Assembly (NCBI GenBank): GCA_000827325.1
Contig: KN832876.1
Location: 310,001-374,000, forward strand
Direction: 5' to 3'
DNA length: 64,000 bases
Source: Oidiodendron maius Zn
Taxonomy: Eukaryota > Ascomycota > Leotiomycetes > Myxotrichaceae
The notes beneath the pieces are model-generated. The model was not told the origin of the DNA. It saw only the letters and a program-made list of their open reading frames with translations, and did not search any database. The translations under genes were made by a program, and so were the position numbers. Shown in pieces: positions 1-11,442 of the stretch (position 1 is the first letter of the stretch; every line of letters starts with the position of its first letter).

Positions 1-104
1 CAGGAAACCGCCAGAGGGTAGCAAGAGCTTGCCAACCTCTTTTCACCCCTCTACAATTTCATTTTGAGCTCCTAAACTGCAATTGCGTCGTAGCTTTGGC
101 CCAA

Positions 105-1325
105 ATGTTTACTCTCATTGTACTAGCTACCATACTGCCCCTGTCAGCCGCCCAGCATGTTTGCACCGAGACACCTGAGGTCCATCCCCAGTTCCCAACT
201 TGGAAATGCACGACCAGCGGTGGTTGCGTCCAGCAAAACACCGCAATTGCTCTTGATTGGGGTTATCACTAGACCCCACAGATAAACAGCTCAATTTCGT
301 GCACCACTTCTGGTGGTGACGTTGACCCAACACTGTGCCCTGAGGAAGCCACTTGCGCTCAGAATTGTGCCATTGAAGGTGCCAACTACACCAGCAGCGG
401 TATTTCGACCTCTGGTGATTCTATGACACTGCATCAATATGTCACGATCAATGGCGTGACCAGCAACACTTCTCCTCGAGTCTACCTCCTCGGTGATGAT
501 GGAGATTATGAATCCCTCTAGCTCCGCCGTCGGGAACTTCAATTTGATGTCAACGTCTCGACTCCTGTCTGTGGTGAGAACGGCGCTCTGTATCTCTCCG
601 AGATGGATCACACTGGATCCCGCACCAGTACAAGCCTGGCGCGGCCAAATTTGGCTCCGGGTATTGCGATGCACAGTGCCCTGTGGGGACCTGGATCAAC
701 GGCACGCTTAACACTAACTCATAAAGTGCCTGCTGCAACGAGATGGATATCTGGGAGACTAATACTAATGCTAGTGCGCTGACACCCCACCCATGCGAAG
801 GCGATACATGCGACAAGAGTGGCTGTGGCTTCAACCCGTACGCTATGGTTGATCATACATACTATGGTAATGGTGACACCATCGACATACTCCAGCCATT
901 TACAGTAGTCACGCAATTGTACACACCAATGATAACACCACGACCAGCACGCTCACCGAGTTCCGTCGTATCTACATCCAGAAGGGCCAGATCATCCATA
1001 ACGCCGTTTCGTCGTCTGGCCTTGACTCCAGAACCGCCGACTGGTGCTAATCATCCGACAGCACAGCTGCCAGCCTCGGCGGCCTGACCCACCATGGGTG
1101 AGGCTCTCGGCCGCGGGATGGTGCTTGTCTTCAGCATCTGGAACGACAATGGCTAGTCATGAATTGGCTTGATAGTGGAAGTTCTGGCCCTTGCGATGCT
1201 CAGGCAGGCAATTTATTAACAATTGAGGCCCAGAATCTGGGCAGCTACACGACCTTCTCGAACATTAGGTGGGAGACATTGGTTCCACATTCTCCGACAA
1301 CAGCCCCACGGCTCTGATATCTTGA
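105..1325 (+). pseudogene. Decayed GH7 endoglucanase (Cel7B/EG I-like)
   Basis: An ATG at 105 opens a secretion-signal-like stretch ([17 protein letters not shown]), followed by GH7 endoglucanase blocks in the family order. These are a [15 protein letters not shown] region, a [13 protein letters not shown] region, [21 protein letters not shown] (740-757; both catalytic Glu and the Asp between them are still encoded), SGCGFNPYA, GMVLVFSIWND and a final SNIRW block. They lie in different frames. In-frame stops occur at 270, 519, 722 and 1048, and the homology changes frame near 612-623, 918-925, 1050-1094, about 1150 and about 1270. The total span matches about 407 codons, the normal size of an EG I catalytic domain, so decay was by small lesions and not a large deletion. 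No cellulose-binding module or linker follows. This is a host gene relic that cannot give a working cellulase. Assignment to EG I over CBH I rests on the short loops and the missing linker/CBM. Confidence 0.92.
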
Positions 1326-2288
1326 TCTGTGAGGTTGATTGGAGGGAAGATATTAGGATAAGTGGATTTTGGTGTGCATAGGAGATGCTATTACTGTAGA
1401 TAATTAGACCTATCTATATATGTATGTGGGCTGGATATCTCAGGGCATTGGTCCGCCTGATTTCAGGGGCTTCGCTTAACCAGAGCACGTGATACCCTTC
1501 TTGAGGAGAGAAGACTTTCTGTCGCTTTATTTGCCAAGTAGATGCATGGAGTATCTGGTGCATACCCCTTATCTGTACTATTTTCGTTTCCTTGCTTTCA
1601 TTAGCACGTCCTAGCATCATGAGAATAATTACGTACATATTCGCGCGACTCTCCCAAACCCCGGCCCTCACCATTTCACCCTTAACCGATACAACCCATA
1701 TCACCTTCCTCTCTCAAAACGCATCTAGCCCACAAATCAAGCTGGGTGAGGTAGATAATGCAGCAGGATTTATATGTCCAAAATCTTTTCCGCCCTTTCC
1801 CCAGTCTTTTGACCTGTTACCATCCCATACGCCCACGAAACGAGCTTGGAGCAAATATGGAAAATAGAACCACGTAATTTAAATCAACCTGAAAGAGGAT
1901 CTAAGTGGAAGAGTAGTCAAGCTCGAATCCAAGTCGTAAGCGTAATTATTATTACTGATGTACATCTTCTAACTGCAAGGGAGCTCTGCTGGTCATTCCA
2001 GAGCCACCGGCAGACCTGGGGCCAACTCATTGATAGGTGGCCATCAACAGAAGATTGTGCTTGCTTCTAAGGCGCGGCAGGGATGTGACTTTCAAGTCCA
2101 AGAGGCCACCACTTACGCCTATCCAGACATGCTAAACTCCATCCGTAAAAGCACAGTGAGTATCGCCAATAACACCAGCCAAGCCGGCCCAACTAATGGG
2201 GTATGCAATGAACATGCCAAATCGTCAATCAAGAACAGATCTCTTCCGTTCGTATCTGTCAAATCATGGTGTCGTCGACGTAGGCTTC
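1326..2288. other. Intergenic, no gene recognised
   Basis: This stretch holds the 3' side of the cellulase relic and the 3' flank of FCP1, which ends at 2289 on the minus strand. Open frames up to about 119 codons occur on both strands, but none shows a family motif, a convincing start context or introns. A single CACGTG box lies at 1486-1491. Confidence 0.5.
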
Positions 2289-5075
2289 TTAATCCATTTC
2301 AAATGCAGCCATCAGTTCTGCTTCCAAGTCATCCTCAGTGCCATCATCTTCGTACTCTCCATCTCCGCCTTCATCTTCACCTCCCGTAGGCCTGGGTGTT
2401 AGGAGGATAGACTCTAATGGTGCGTTGTTACGCGTCTTCACCGTTTTCAGTCCTGTTGTCCTAGAACCCGAGACGCGTTGTCGCTTGGTTAATTCACTTC
2501 CCTCGTCACTCTCTTCTACGTCTGCTGTCTCGTTGTGAGTCCTCTTGATTCCGCGTGAACTTTTATTGCTGGCATGGCTATTCCGACTGGAGACACTGCC
2601 CGTGTCACTGTCATTTTCAGAATCAGAGCCCATGAACTCGGCCAGCTCCTCATCAGCTCCGCCCCAATCGAAGGTCTTCAGATCATCGATAGGTGAGTGG
2701 CCACCTTCGAATTCTTCAGGCATAACACCTTCATCATCCTGTTCTTCTTCCTGGCTGGCTGGAAAACTGTCAGACTCATAATCGTCTCCAAGGGTCTCTG
2801 TTTCATCATCGCTTTCGTCAGAATCGTGAATGGAAGACGAGATGCTTGAAGTACCGTTATGTGGCCGATCTTGATCGTAATGTTCGACCTGTCGCATGTA
2901 AGTATCCGGTGCTGTAATTTGGATCCTACTTGAACTTACAAGATATTCTGCCTCATCTTGTTTCTCCCATTTGCTAATTGAGTCCGATAACCACTGGTGG
3001 GTAACGATTTTGATACTTGGGTACTTCGCCGCTTGCCGAACTTTTTGCGTACGCGATTTACTTGTAGGGACAACCAGGTGTGTGACTTTTTTCGATATCC
3101 TATTCTCTGATCAGCTTGTACAGATGGTGACAAGCGGAATTCTTACTTCACTTGTAGTTCTGCTCCAAAGCTACTGGCTTGCAAAGCAATTTCCGATCTG
3201 TAATTTACAATCTGGTCAGCATGAAATGGTAGAAATAATCACACCATATGGCATTGCGTATATCGTGGCTTAAATTGCTTATAGATGTAGGAAAATAAAT
3301 ACCTCATGAGGTCTGTTGACAATGGCACTAATCCAGACATGACAATGGTTGTGCCTTCTAATACTTTCCTCCTGTAATACGGTAAGCAGCCGCCATAAAG
3401 TGTGTCTGAGGGGTGCTTACTTCAAACTTGGCATAACATAAGCAATATCGGGGACTACTTTCAGGTCCGCAGCATCGTCTTTCATGGAAACCTTCTTAAC
3501 GTGACCGTGCTTTAATTGTGCCACACGACCTCCTTGGGCGTTAAGAAGGGCACCGTCATATTCATCATAGAACGCCTTGTGTACTTGCGTCAAGTGTTGC
3601 ACAAGGTACTTGAGTTCGTCATCGTCATCTTTGAGAAGGTTGTGCCTATGGTGTGGATGCTCCGGTAAGGTGTCTCCATTTCTTTCGGAGCCTGGTTCAC
3701 CATTCAGTTCCTCCTCAAAATCCTCTTTATCGAGTTTCTCTTGCATCTGCAACAGCGGCCGTTCTGTTAATTGCTTCTCCAAAGACTTCTCTTGCTCTGC
3801 GGTCTGTTCTAGCCGTCTTGCTTGATCATCGCCACCTCCCATCCTGACTAGTTCTTCCAAGGCGCTAACTTTAATATCTTCAGAGTCTGCCTCATCTGCC
3901 GTGATAATCCCGTTAGCTCCCTTTAAGTCATCGGCAGCATCACTAGCATCCGACTTCTCCGTAGAATCTTGTTTTGTGTCATCGGAGGTATCTGTGGGGT
4001 GCTTCTTGTGTGAGTGGGGAACTCTAGGGATGTCCTCTCTTTTTGGCAGAAAGCTCGAGTTGATGTCACCAATGCCAAGAAAAAAATCGTACGGATGGAC
4101 CTTAATGAGATTAGGACGGTTCTTGGGCCAGACATCTGCACGGTCATCAATGATGACCACCATTTTTGTGTCAACAGGAAACAACCGTGCGAGACTCTTT
4201 GCGGTCATGCTCCCATTTTCGTCTCGGCTGATAATCCGGTCTCCAAATAACTTCTTATCAGGGTCCACGATCTTGGCGATATTCAGAGCATACGCTCGAG
4301 TACCCATAGTGTAGACATGGAGTTCGTACAGTTCTGAGATTTTGGATAGAAATTCCTTTAATCCGGGTCGCATTTTGATGTAATACCAACAACCTAGAGC
4401 TAAGCCGCGAGGGCCATCGTCGTTGAGCTGGAACGACTTTACGTCTTTCACAGCATCGTAGTTCGGTGACGTTGGATCGTTCTGCCATTCTCCAACGGTG
4501 GGGTCTATGCAAGCGTGTATGATCGTCTGGTCGAGATCCACCACAAGAGAGAGCTTCCGATGTTTTAGCAGCCTTCGCTGCAGCTCTTCTTCTGCTCTCG
4601 ACGCTTCTTGCTCGCTAACAGTCAGGAAGTTCTGGTCGTGAATCATGTTGATCTTCGCCCGTTCTGTATCGTTGGACGTGCTAGCCCAAGAAGTTTCTGT
4701 CATGTCCTTGCCACACATCCCACAGAGGCCTGCGAATTGTATGGAATGCGGGCAAGTCTCTTCCACGTCAACAAACACAATGTCACTCTCGATGACCGTA
4801 CCCTCGTTGACTTTCCAAGCCTTGATACTACCGTCAGTCGGGCTATCCCAGTCCGCGATGGTAGTTTGTTCTTCCTCCCATTGCTCCCCAAACGGATCGC
4901 CGACTTTTTGTATCCACGTGAATTTGTATTGCAAGATTGGCTCTTGCTTTTTAATCTCGTCGCCCGTTTCCTTCAAGAGCCTGCTTATTGTGATGGGGTA
5001 TTTAAGCCGGGGCCCTAAGCTCAATAGCTTGCCCATGGTGATATCCTCCGCGTTGGTGCCACTGCTTGTGATCAT
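2289..5075 (-). CDS. fcp1: FCP1, RNA polymerase II CTD phosphatase
   Basis: Nuclear phosphatase that removes phosphate from Ser residues of the RNA polymerase II CTD and recycles the polymerase. Inferred exons (minus strand): 5075-3421, 3371-3303, 3197-3147, 3099-2289, giving 861 residues. The N-terminal part (about 20-110) resembles the lipoyl/biotinyl-like fold of the family. A CxxC pair follows near 118-121. The NIF/FCP1 catalytic domain carries the DxDxT signature as VVDLDQT (Asp180, Asp182) and a second acidic block, VVIIDDRADVWP. A BRCT domain spans exons 2-4 (VMSGLVPLSTDLMR to VTHQWLSDSI). The tail is acidic and ends LEAELMAAFEMD, as in known Fcp1 proteins, where it contacts TFIIF. The start is the first ATG of the open frame; MGKLL at residue 14 is an alternative. 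The GTAAGT inside exon 4 near 2940 is read through and not spliced. Confidence 0.95.
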
Positions 5076-5839
5076 GCGGTTTTAGAATTTTCAGATCTAT
5101 GGTAATGGCGTCTGTTAGTCAATGTCTCTACCAAATAGGGTGCTTCAAATGAAAGTTTAGTGGACTGTAGCTTGGGGATACGTAGGTACTCGGGAGCTTC
5201 GGCGCACAAGCAAGTCTAAGAGGGCCAAGGAGAGGTCATGGCGATCGAAAGAGCTTGCGCAAGCTTCAAATACGCACGCGCTGAAGTCTACAAGCTGGTG
5301 AAGGACCTACGATCTCAATTTGGGCTTTATAAAAGCTCTCATGGATTTCGTGTGGGGTGCTACAGCGTTGTATGTCCAATGCATCTGAGCTGTTTTGCTT
5401 GGGCGCCCCGGGTTTGCACCTTTGTTGAGGAAAAGGGGGCCAAAGCAGCTGAGAGAGTGCGAGGTATTGGCAGCTGGCCGGCACGAATGTCGTATTGCAG
5501 TTCAAAGCAAGGTCGATCAACAATGTTACGATTAAAAGGAGTATAAAGAAAGCAAACGTCGTACCAGAAGGCGAAAGGGGTGGCTGGAAATAAATGGCGG
5601 ATGTGACGTTATAAAGCGACGGATTCTTCCGCTTCTGGTGGCTCGATTGATTTGGGGGGAAGGAAGGGGTTTATGTAGACGACTGTTCCCACTTCTGAGC
5701 TCCTGATTGGTTAGTGGACCAACTCCGTTACCGAATAATCCTACCTTCCGTCACGTGCTGCATTGAACATCACGTGCAAATAGAGGCCACAGCTCTCATG
5801 TGATGTGCATCTACTTGCTTTCCATTCCAAGTTGCATCG
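5076..5839. other. Intergenic, FCP1 promoter side
   Basis: Upstream region of FCP1 and probably of the small ORF at 5840. It holds an inverted CCAAT box (ATTGG, 5706-5710) and two CACGTG boxes. The open frames at 5238-5546 (+) and 5266-5523 (-) lack homology or good gene structure. Confidence 0.5.
5752..5776. promoter_or_regulatory. Paired TCACGTG boxes
   Basis: Two CACGTG palindromes, each preceded by T, at 5752-5757 and 5771-5776. Their 19-bp spacing puts them on nearly the same face of the helix. This is the E-box/CDEI type bound by bHLH factors such as Cbf1 and other fungal bHLH proteins. They sit 64-83 bp before the ATG at 5840 and about 700 bp upstream of FCP1. Function is inferred from motif and position only. 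Confidence 0.4.
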
Positions 5840-6086
5840 ATGACTTTTTCTTGCCTCCAATCTTCACTCTCCCGTAAGTACCTTATAGAAGCTGAATATA
5901 TTGTATTAATAGTGGCATCTTTCGAATGCTCCAGTCTCTATCGATGCAATGGCTATAGGTCTACGCAGCCTCCGCTATAATGCAAATCGCCTGTCCCAGA
6001 ATTCCCAAAATTCCCGCTCAAATACAAATTTACCGCCGAAAAATGGGACTCGTCTTACTACCTCTGAAGCTACCTCAAGGAAATAA
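5840..6086 (+). CDS. Possible small spliced ORF, 61 aa, unknown
   Basis: Tentative. An ATG at 5840 opens 34 coding nt that end exactly at a good donor (GTAAGT at 5874). An AG acceptor at 5933-5934 (GCTCCAG) restores an open frame to TAA at 6084-6086, for a total of 62 codons including stop. The predicted product is short, rich in Ser and Asn, basic at the end, and has no membrane segment or motif I recognise. Support is the clean donor, the frame-preserving intron, and the two E-boxes and CCAAT box just upstream. It would converge on ATG26, whose stop lies 50 bp away. It could equally be non-coding RNA or chance. Confidence 0.3.
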
Positions 6087-6136
6087 TCTAGTTGCACATC
6101 AATAATTAACAACGCCGTGTTCTTCTATCGTATATG

Positions 6137-9100
6137 TCAAGCGGCTGTGCTCGTGGCCGAGGTTTCGTGCAATGACCTACTCCCAGACGCCTCGGACTCG
6201 GACAAAACGTTGTGGTTACTAGCTGTTTCTGACTGTGCCATCGCTTCCCAATCATGAATGCGACGAATTAATTCTGGATCGTTGTCATCCCCAATGAAGG
6301 TCCAGCTCTCTTCCGATTCCTCATTCATATCATCGACGGTCTTGTCTCCTCTGTCTTTGATTAGAGACTTGGCATATTCAAGATCTCGATAGATTGATTG
6401 AATGGCAATGTCTACACCGTTCTCCTATGCGATCGTGAGCCCGTCAATAAATAAATTTGGATTATGATAATGAGATACCTTTCTGATCTGGTCTGCTAAG
6501 GCTCGAGCCTTAACGATCATCCTTTCGCTATGTGTAGCCTCCCATAAAGCCCGTGAGAAGACACTAACGTTAAGCTTTCTTAAATAGATACCCACGCCAA
6601 GATCTTCAATGCGGGACCCGGAGAAAAATTGGTCACCAAAGAATGGCTTGATAATGTTTGGCAGGCCAGCTCTCAAGCTAGCTCCAGTCGTCCCAGCACC
6701 ACCATGGTGGGCAACAGCATCGATTTGTGTAAAGAGCCAATCATGGGGAGCGGCTTTTATTTGGAAGATCTCCGGTGGCAGAGGTGCTTCCACAACGTTG
6801 GCTTCCTTCTTATCAAGGCGATCCGACCAACCTTTGGATAAAATGCACCTCACATCGGCCTTCAGTACGGATTTTATGACAGTGTTTGTGAGTGCAGCGG
6901 AATCTTGTACCACTATGGATCCGAATCCTACGTAGACAAGCTTTTTGCCATCATCCCGGGCCTTTTTAATGAATGCCGTGAGCTCTTTTGGAGGCGACCA
7001 ATTTGAGCCTTCATCAAGGAACCAATACCCAGTGACGCGAATCCAGTCGCTGTAGTCGAGAGGCGGAATAACCACGGAAGGGCTAAAGCTGTATAGGAAT
7101 GGGACTTTATTAGGTTGCATCTTTTCGAGACTAGTCGCTGGTAAATGAAGCTCGTTCATTCTCCACCGATTGACTTGACCTGCAATAGCCTTCCAGAAGA
7201 CATTATCGAACATGACATAGGTAATGTAGTTATAGGCGCCACCCATCTTATGTTCTGGCACAGCAAAAGCATGAGGATACGCTCGCGTTCTTGTCCATAG
7301 CATGGAAAAAGCTCTAAAATATGGTATCCTAAGAGCCTCGGCGATATGTATGCCTGCCATTGCACTTGGGCTTTCAATCAATATATCAGAGCCTTGGCAG
7401 GCTTGCCACGCAGAAGAGAGCAGGTCGTCGAGCCAACCACGAAACTTGGAAGACGCTTCCTTCAAGAATGAGTATGTGAACATGCCATTCTCTATGCAGA
7501 TTCGCATTAGCTCGGTTGGATCGCCATCGACTGGCTTAAATTCGATCCCGTAGCTCTCAATCCAGCCTTTAAATTCGATGTGTGTTGCTATCCTTGGCTT
7601 ATGACCTTCAGCCAAAAGCCCTTTGCATAAAGCAATGTATGGCTGAACATCGCCCCTAGAGCCGATGGTCAAGCAAGTTATACGAAGAGATTCCTCCGGT
7701 TTAAAATTAAGAATCGATGCTCGAGGATCATCGAACAATATAGGCGGCGCCTCATTTCTAGTATCCTCAATGTTCCTTGGCAACTTCAGGTCATGGTTAG
7801 CATCACTTCGATTCCGTGCCACCTGGAGAGCTTTATGCTCAGCGCTTGCGGTGTCGGCGCTTTTCTTCTCCTCTACTGTTAACAGTCCAGATTCTCTCAA
7901 GTATCTCACACTTTCCAGATTTTGAAGCAGAGTAACTGCGCAATCGTCTCTGACTTCTGCTTGGCTGAACTCGAAAAAGAGTTCCTCGTGACCTTTAATC
8001 ACAATGACCAAGCCCGAGTAACCAAATCGAAATCCTTTCTCCTTGTCCACATTCTCGATATCTATTAGAGGAAGAATAAGTTTTGTTCGGGTACCCGGAA
8101 GGAGGCTTCGGAAGCAGATAAAGCTGTGGCTAATGTATAATTTACCATAGAGAGGTAATACGCGATGAAGGTACCCAAAATAAGATGCCTGGAGCTTTTC
8201 AGTGATAGGCAAAGCGAAATGATCTCGGAAACGATCTTCAGACACGCTAGATTGGTCGTAGTTGCCATCGCCGAGGGCCTCGCCATCATCTACAAGCCTT
8301 GGTTGATCGTCATAGTGCCTCTTTCCTCCTTTCCACATCCCCGAGACTTTTTCGACATATCCCATAGATTCAGTGGCAAGAAGGTTGCTCATCCGTTTTG
8401 AGTGTCTGTTGAGGTATCCGGCAAAGCCAGCCGCTCGCTGTAAAGGATATGAGCCAGCCTTCACAATACTCTGTAATGTCGGTGCAGATGTAGCGGACTC
8501 GATCTGGGTCTCATTTGACATATCTATGGATACCTGGGCCAGTGCAGATGGCGATTTAACTGTCGAAATATCCACATGTGTCGAGGACGAGTGTCGAATA
8601 GGTCTGTTAGAGGGAGACCCATCATGACGTTGACGTCGTGCAGATGAGGAGCGCCGTATAGTTGGAGACTTGAACACGTCGCTTCCCTTCAGAATCTGGC
8701 TGGCGGAAGCCTGAGTGTCTTCGCTTGCAGATGGGAGGGCACTGGATGAGCTAGGCTCTCCGACGGAATGCACGTATGAATCTGGCGAGTCATCTTTCTC
8801 CACTGTACCTTTGTCTGCATGGATCTGATTCTGGCTTGAACTTCTTCGTCTACCGATACTAGCGCTGCGTCTTCTTACCCCGTCGATGCTGAGTTTACTA
8901 AGATCCACACTCAGTCTCCCGATTTTCTGAAATGCATCTGAGCTTAATCGGCGAACATCGGCACCACCATGCGGGCTAAGATCACTGGGCGATTTGATTG
9001 GTGACAAAGTAGCTTTGACGCTGTCGTCAAAGGGCGATACGGTCGAAGTGGTTTTGCTGCTTTTTGACGTTTTCGTTGCACCTTCTTTGAAATGGCCATG

Positions 9101-10602
9101 CCTTGAGCTGCGTTCGTCGGTAGCAATTGGCGAAGCCAAGAGCCCTTCAGGGATGTGTTGAGCATGTGTATCCTCGGCCAAAGTTTTCAGAGCGCTCAAC
9201 GCTTCATCACCGTAACTGAAAAAGGAAAAGAAATACTAACCGAGGAGAATCAGTAACAATACCCATGGCGGGAATGTTGAGTATTGCTCACCTCGTCGAT
9301 TGCAAACGTTTCGTCATTATCAATGACTCGAATTTTACATGTATCTGCAAAATCTACAATTTGGCTGTCCTCAACATCGATGATATTCTCGATCGGTAAT
9401 GAGATTTTGACGCTGTCACCCTCATTATGGGAGCGAAATATGATCTTCCGTAGGGCCTTGACCCAGTCCTTGGCACTGGGTATACTGTCTGCCTTAAAAT
9501 TATATTGCCGTTGGTGCGTGACGACTGTGAAGTAAGTGGAGTCTTTCCCTTTATCTTTATCAGCAACACTGGCAGATATTCCATAGCGCAAGTCGATATT
9601 GCCGCTCGGAAAGTACAACTCCGAAGGGTTGGAATAATATGACAGGACGTCGCCCTTTAGGCGAAACCAGTACCGGTGATATTTAGGATTCCGTTTACCA
9701 GATTTTGAAAGGTATCCGGACTTGACAACCTCATTCTAGAACAGTTAGATCAGGTTGAAGTTTGAAGGTTGAGACTCACCAATTTCTTAGGCAAGTATGC
9801 ATAGAAGCAGACATGCTTGGTTGTAAGGTACAGGTAGCCTTGTAATAAAACGCTTTGTAGTAGCCAGCATGGGTACTCTTTTTGACTAGTTAGTATTCTA
9901 TAAAGACTGGGGAACGAGGGTCATACCGGATAGTACAGGCTCTGGGCCGTCAAAGCCGAAAATTTCCTTGAGTCTTCTTGCCAGACTTTCCGACGATCCA
10001 TCCCCCAGAGCATTTATGTCCTCCTCTGCCTGTCGCGGCATATCAAAACTCGGCCTTGTAGATACCTCTGCTCTTGCTTCCAACATTCGCTTCATTACAG
10101 AAGCATCACTGGACAGCAGCATGCGGGCAGGCGTGTCGGGGGTTGACGCCTCCGGTGGCAGTTCTAGTGCCTGCATAGGTGCTGCTGGCGGACTCCACGA
10201 AGCTGGCTTCGACCTCGAGCTCTCCTCAGACTTTTCCATAACTGCATACTCCGAGAGTCTCTGCTGGCGACCCCCCTTTGTGCTTGTCGTTGTGTCTTGA
10301 GAAGGCTTGATCGCCTGCGAGTCGAGGTTCCGGGAGGGAGCCGGTCCTGAGCCTTCCTCCTCGTCACTAGATATTGCGTCGAACCGGGCATTAAAATCGA
10401 CCTGAGAACCTGCTGCTGCAATCATGCCAAAGACCGACTGGTTCATGTACGCGTTGGCACCCTGCGGAGCAGTGCAGTCCTCATCGGCGTCCTCGCCGTC
10501 CCGAAATCGCTCAGGCATGTCGACGGTGGCCCTATGGCGCTCCTTTCTCCTCTTGGACAACTTACGCATGACGCGCTTCTTGAACTCCTCCTCTGGTGAC
10601 AT
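6137..10602 (-). CDS. atg26: ATG26, sterol 3-beta-glucosyltransferase
   Basis: Transfers glucose from UDP-glucose to the 3-OH of ergosterol and other sterols. In some fungi (Komagataella, Colletotrichum) it is needed for pexophagy. Inferred exons (minus strand): 10602-9927, 9877-9780, 9735-9292, 9235-6479, 6424-6137, giving 1,420 residues, the usual length of Atg26. Order of parts: basic N-terminus, conserved [16 protein letters not shown] block, first GRAM domain (about 215-260), PH domain (about 262-385), a Ser-rich disordered stretch, second GRAM (about 745-850), then the GT1 glycosyltransferase (about 925-1320). The GT1 part has [16 protein letters not shown] and the nucleotide-sugar block [18 protein letters not shown]. 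The exon 3/4 junction restores AIDEYFFSFFS, conserved in the family. Translation starts at the ATG reading MSPEEEF; four further in-frame codons upstream have no ATG. Confidence 0.97.
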
Positions 10603-11442
10603 GGTTCGACTCACAGATCAGACACAAGGTAGAGGAAGGGTGGAAGTCGGATAGAAGGCGGGGCGATGTCGTGTCCGCGATGTCGTCCTTATCGATAAAG
10701 CTGGGGCAGTGAGACAGGGCTGACGGAATGGCAGACTATCACTGGATGAGCCCTGGGGAGTGGCTGGAGATTTTGTATTCGAGGTTTGCAGAGTCACTGG
10801 ACTCGCGGTCACCTAGAACCCATGATGGCCGGGAGAAGACAGGGACTTGACGTGACAGGCGCGTGGGGAAGAAGGTAGATGAGGCGAGGGAGGTTTCGGT
10901 GCAGGAAAATGTTGCCGTCGCCCATACGCTGCTTTCGACCTAGACCCGGCAGCTACTTCACTCTACCTCAACCACAACCCAAAGATATCACGAGGTAGAC
11001 GCTATGATATGCTCACGGCAAACGACCTACTGTAAGGATACAACCACGATCATACTGCGATTCGGGATTCTCAATTCTCCGATGGCACCGCTGCTCTCTC
11101 CTATGCTGCATATCAGCCCTGCTCTGACTGATTTGCACGCGCGGACGCCTATCTACACTAAGATGCTTGCAGTATCTCGGCCACCTCTATGACTATCAAC
11201 GTTGGGCACAACGTCGTGCCTGGTGCCGGTCTACTATTCAAATCGAATGGCTCCTCGGTCCTCTCTAGGTGCTCACTGCCTCCCGATCTCGTTTGGGACT
11301 GGACCAAATGAAGGAGTCAAGATACAGCTGAGGTCCCTGCCGGTACCAAAGCTAGTTGTCTGACCTTTCCCTGGTCATAGCATGAGTAATCTATGTACAG
11401 GGGAGGTCGCTCATTTACCACCCGAGAGGACAAACACCGCTT
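10603..11442. other. Intergenic, ATG26 promoter side
   Basis: About 840 bp upstream of ATG26 and downstream of CMR1, both on the minus strand. A few short open frames on the plus strand near 11004-11192 have no recognisable homology. I see no RNA gene or repeat. Confidence 0.45.

Noticed and set aside
1910-1945. CTCGAATCC string resembling a tRNA B box
   Set aside because: No matching A box, acceptor stem or T-run at a suitable distance.
2895-2945. Possible intron in FCP1 starting at GTAAGT near 2940 (minus strand)
   Set aside because: The sequence reads through in frame (EYLVSSSRIQITAPDTYMRQVEH region), and splicing at the nearest AG would break the frame.
10980-11340. Possible relic of a secreted protein on the plus strand between CMR1 and ATG26
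   Set aside because: Short runs look protein-like in more than one frame, but I could not match them to any family.
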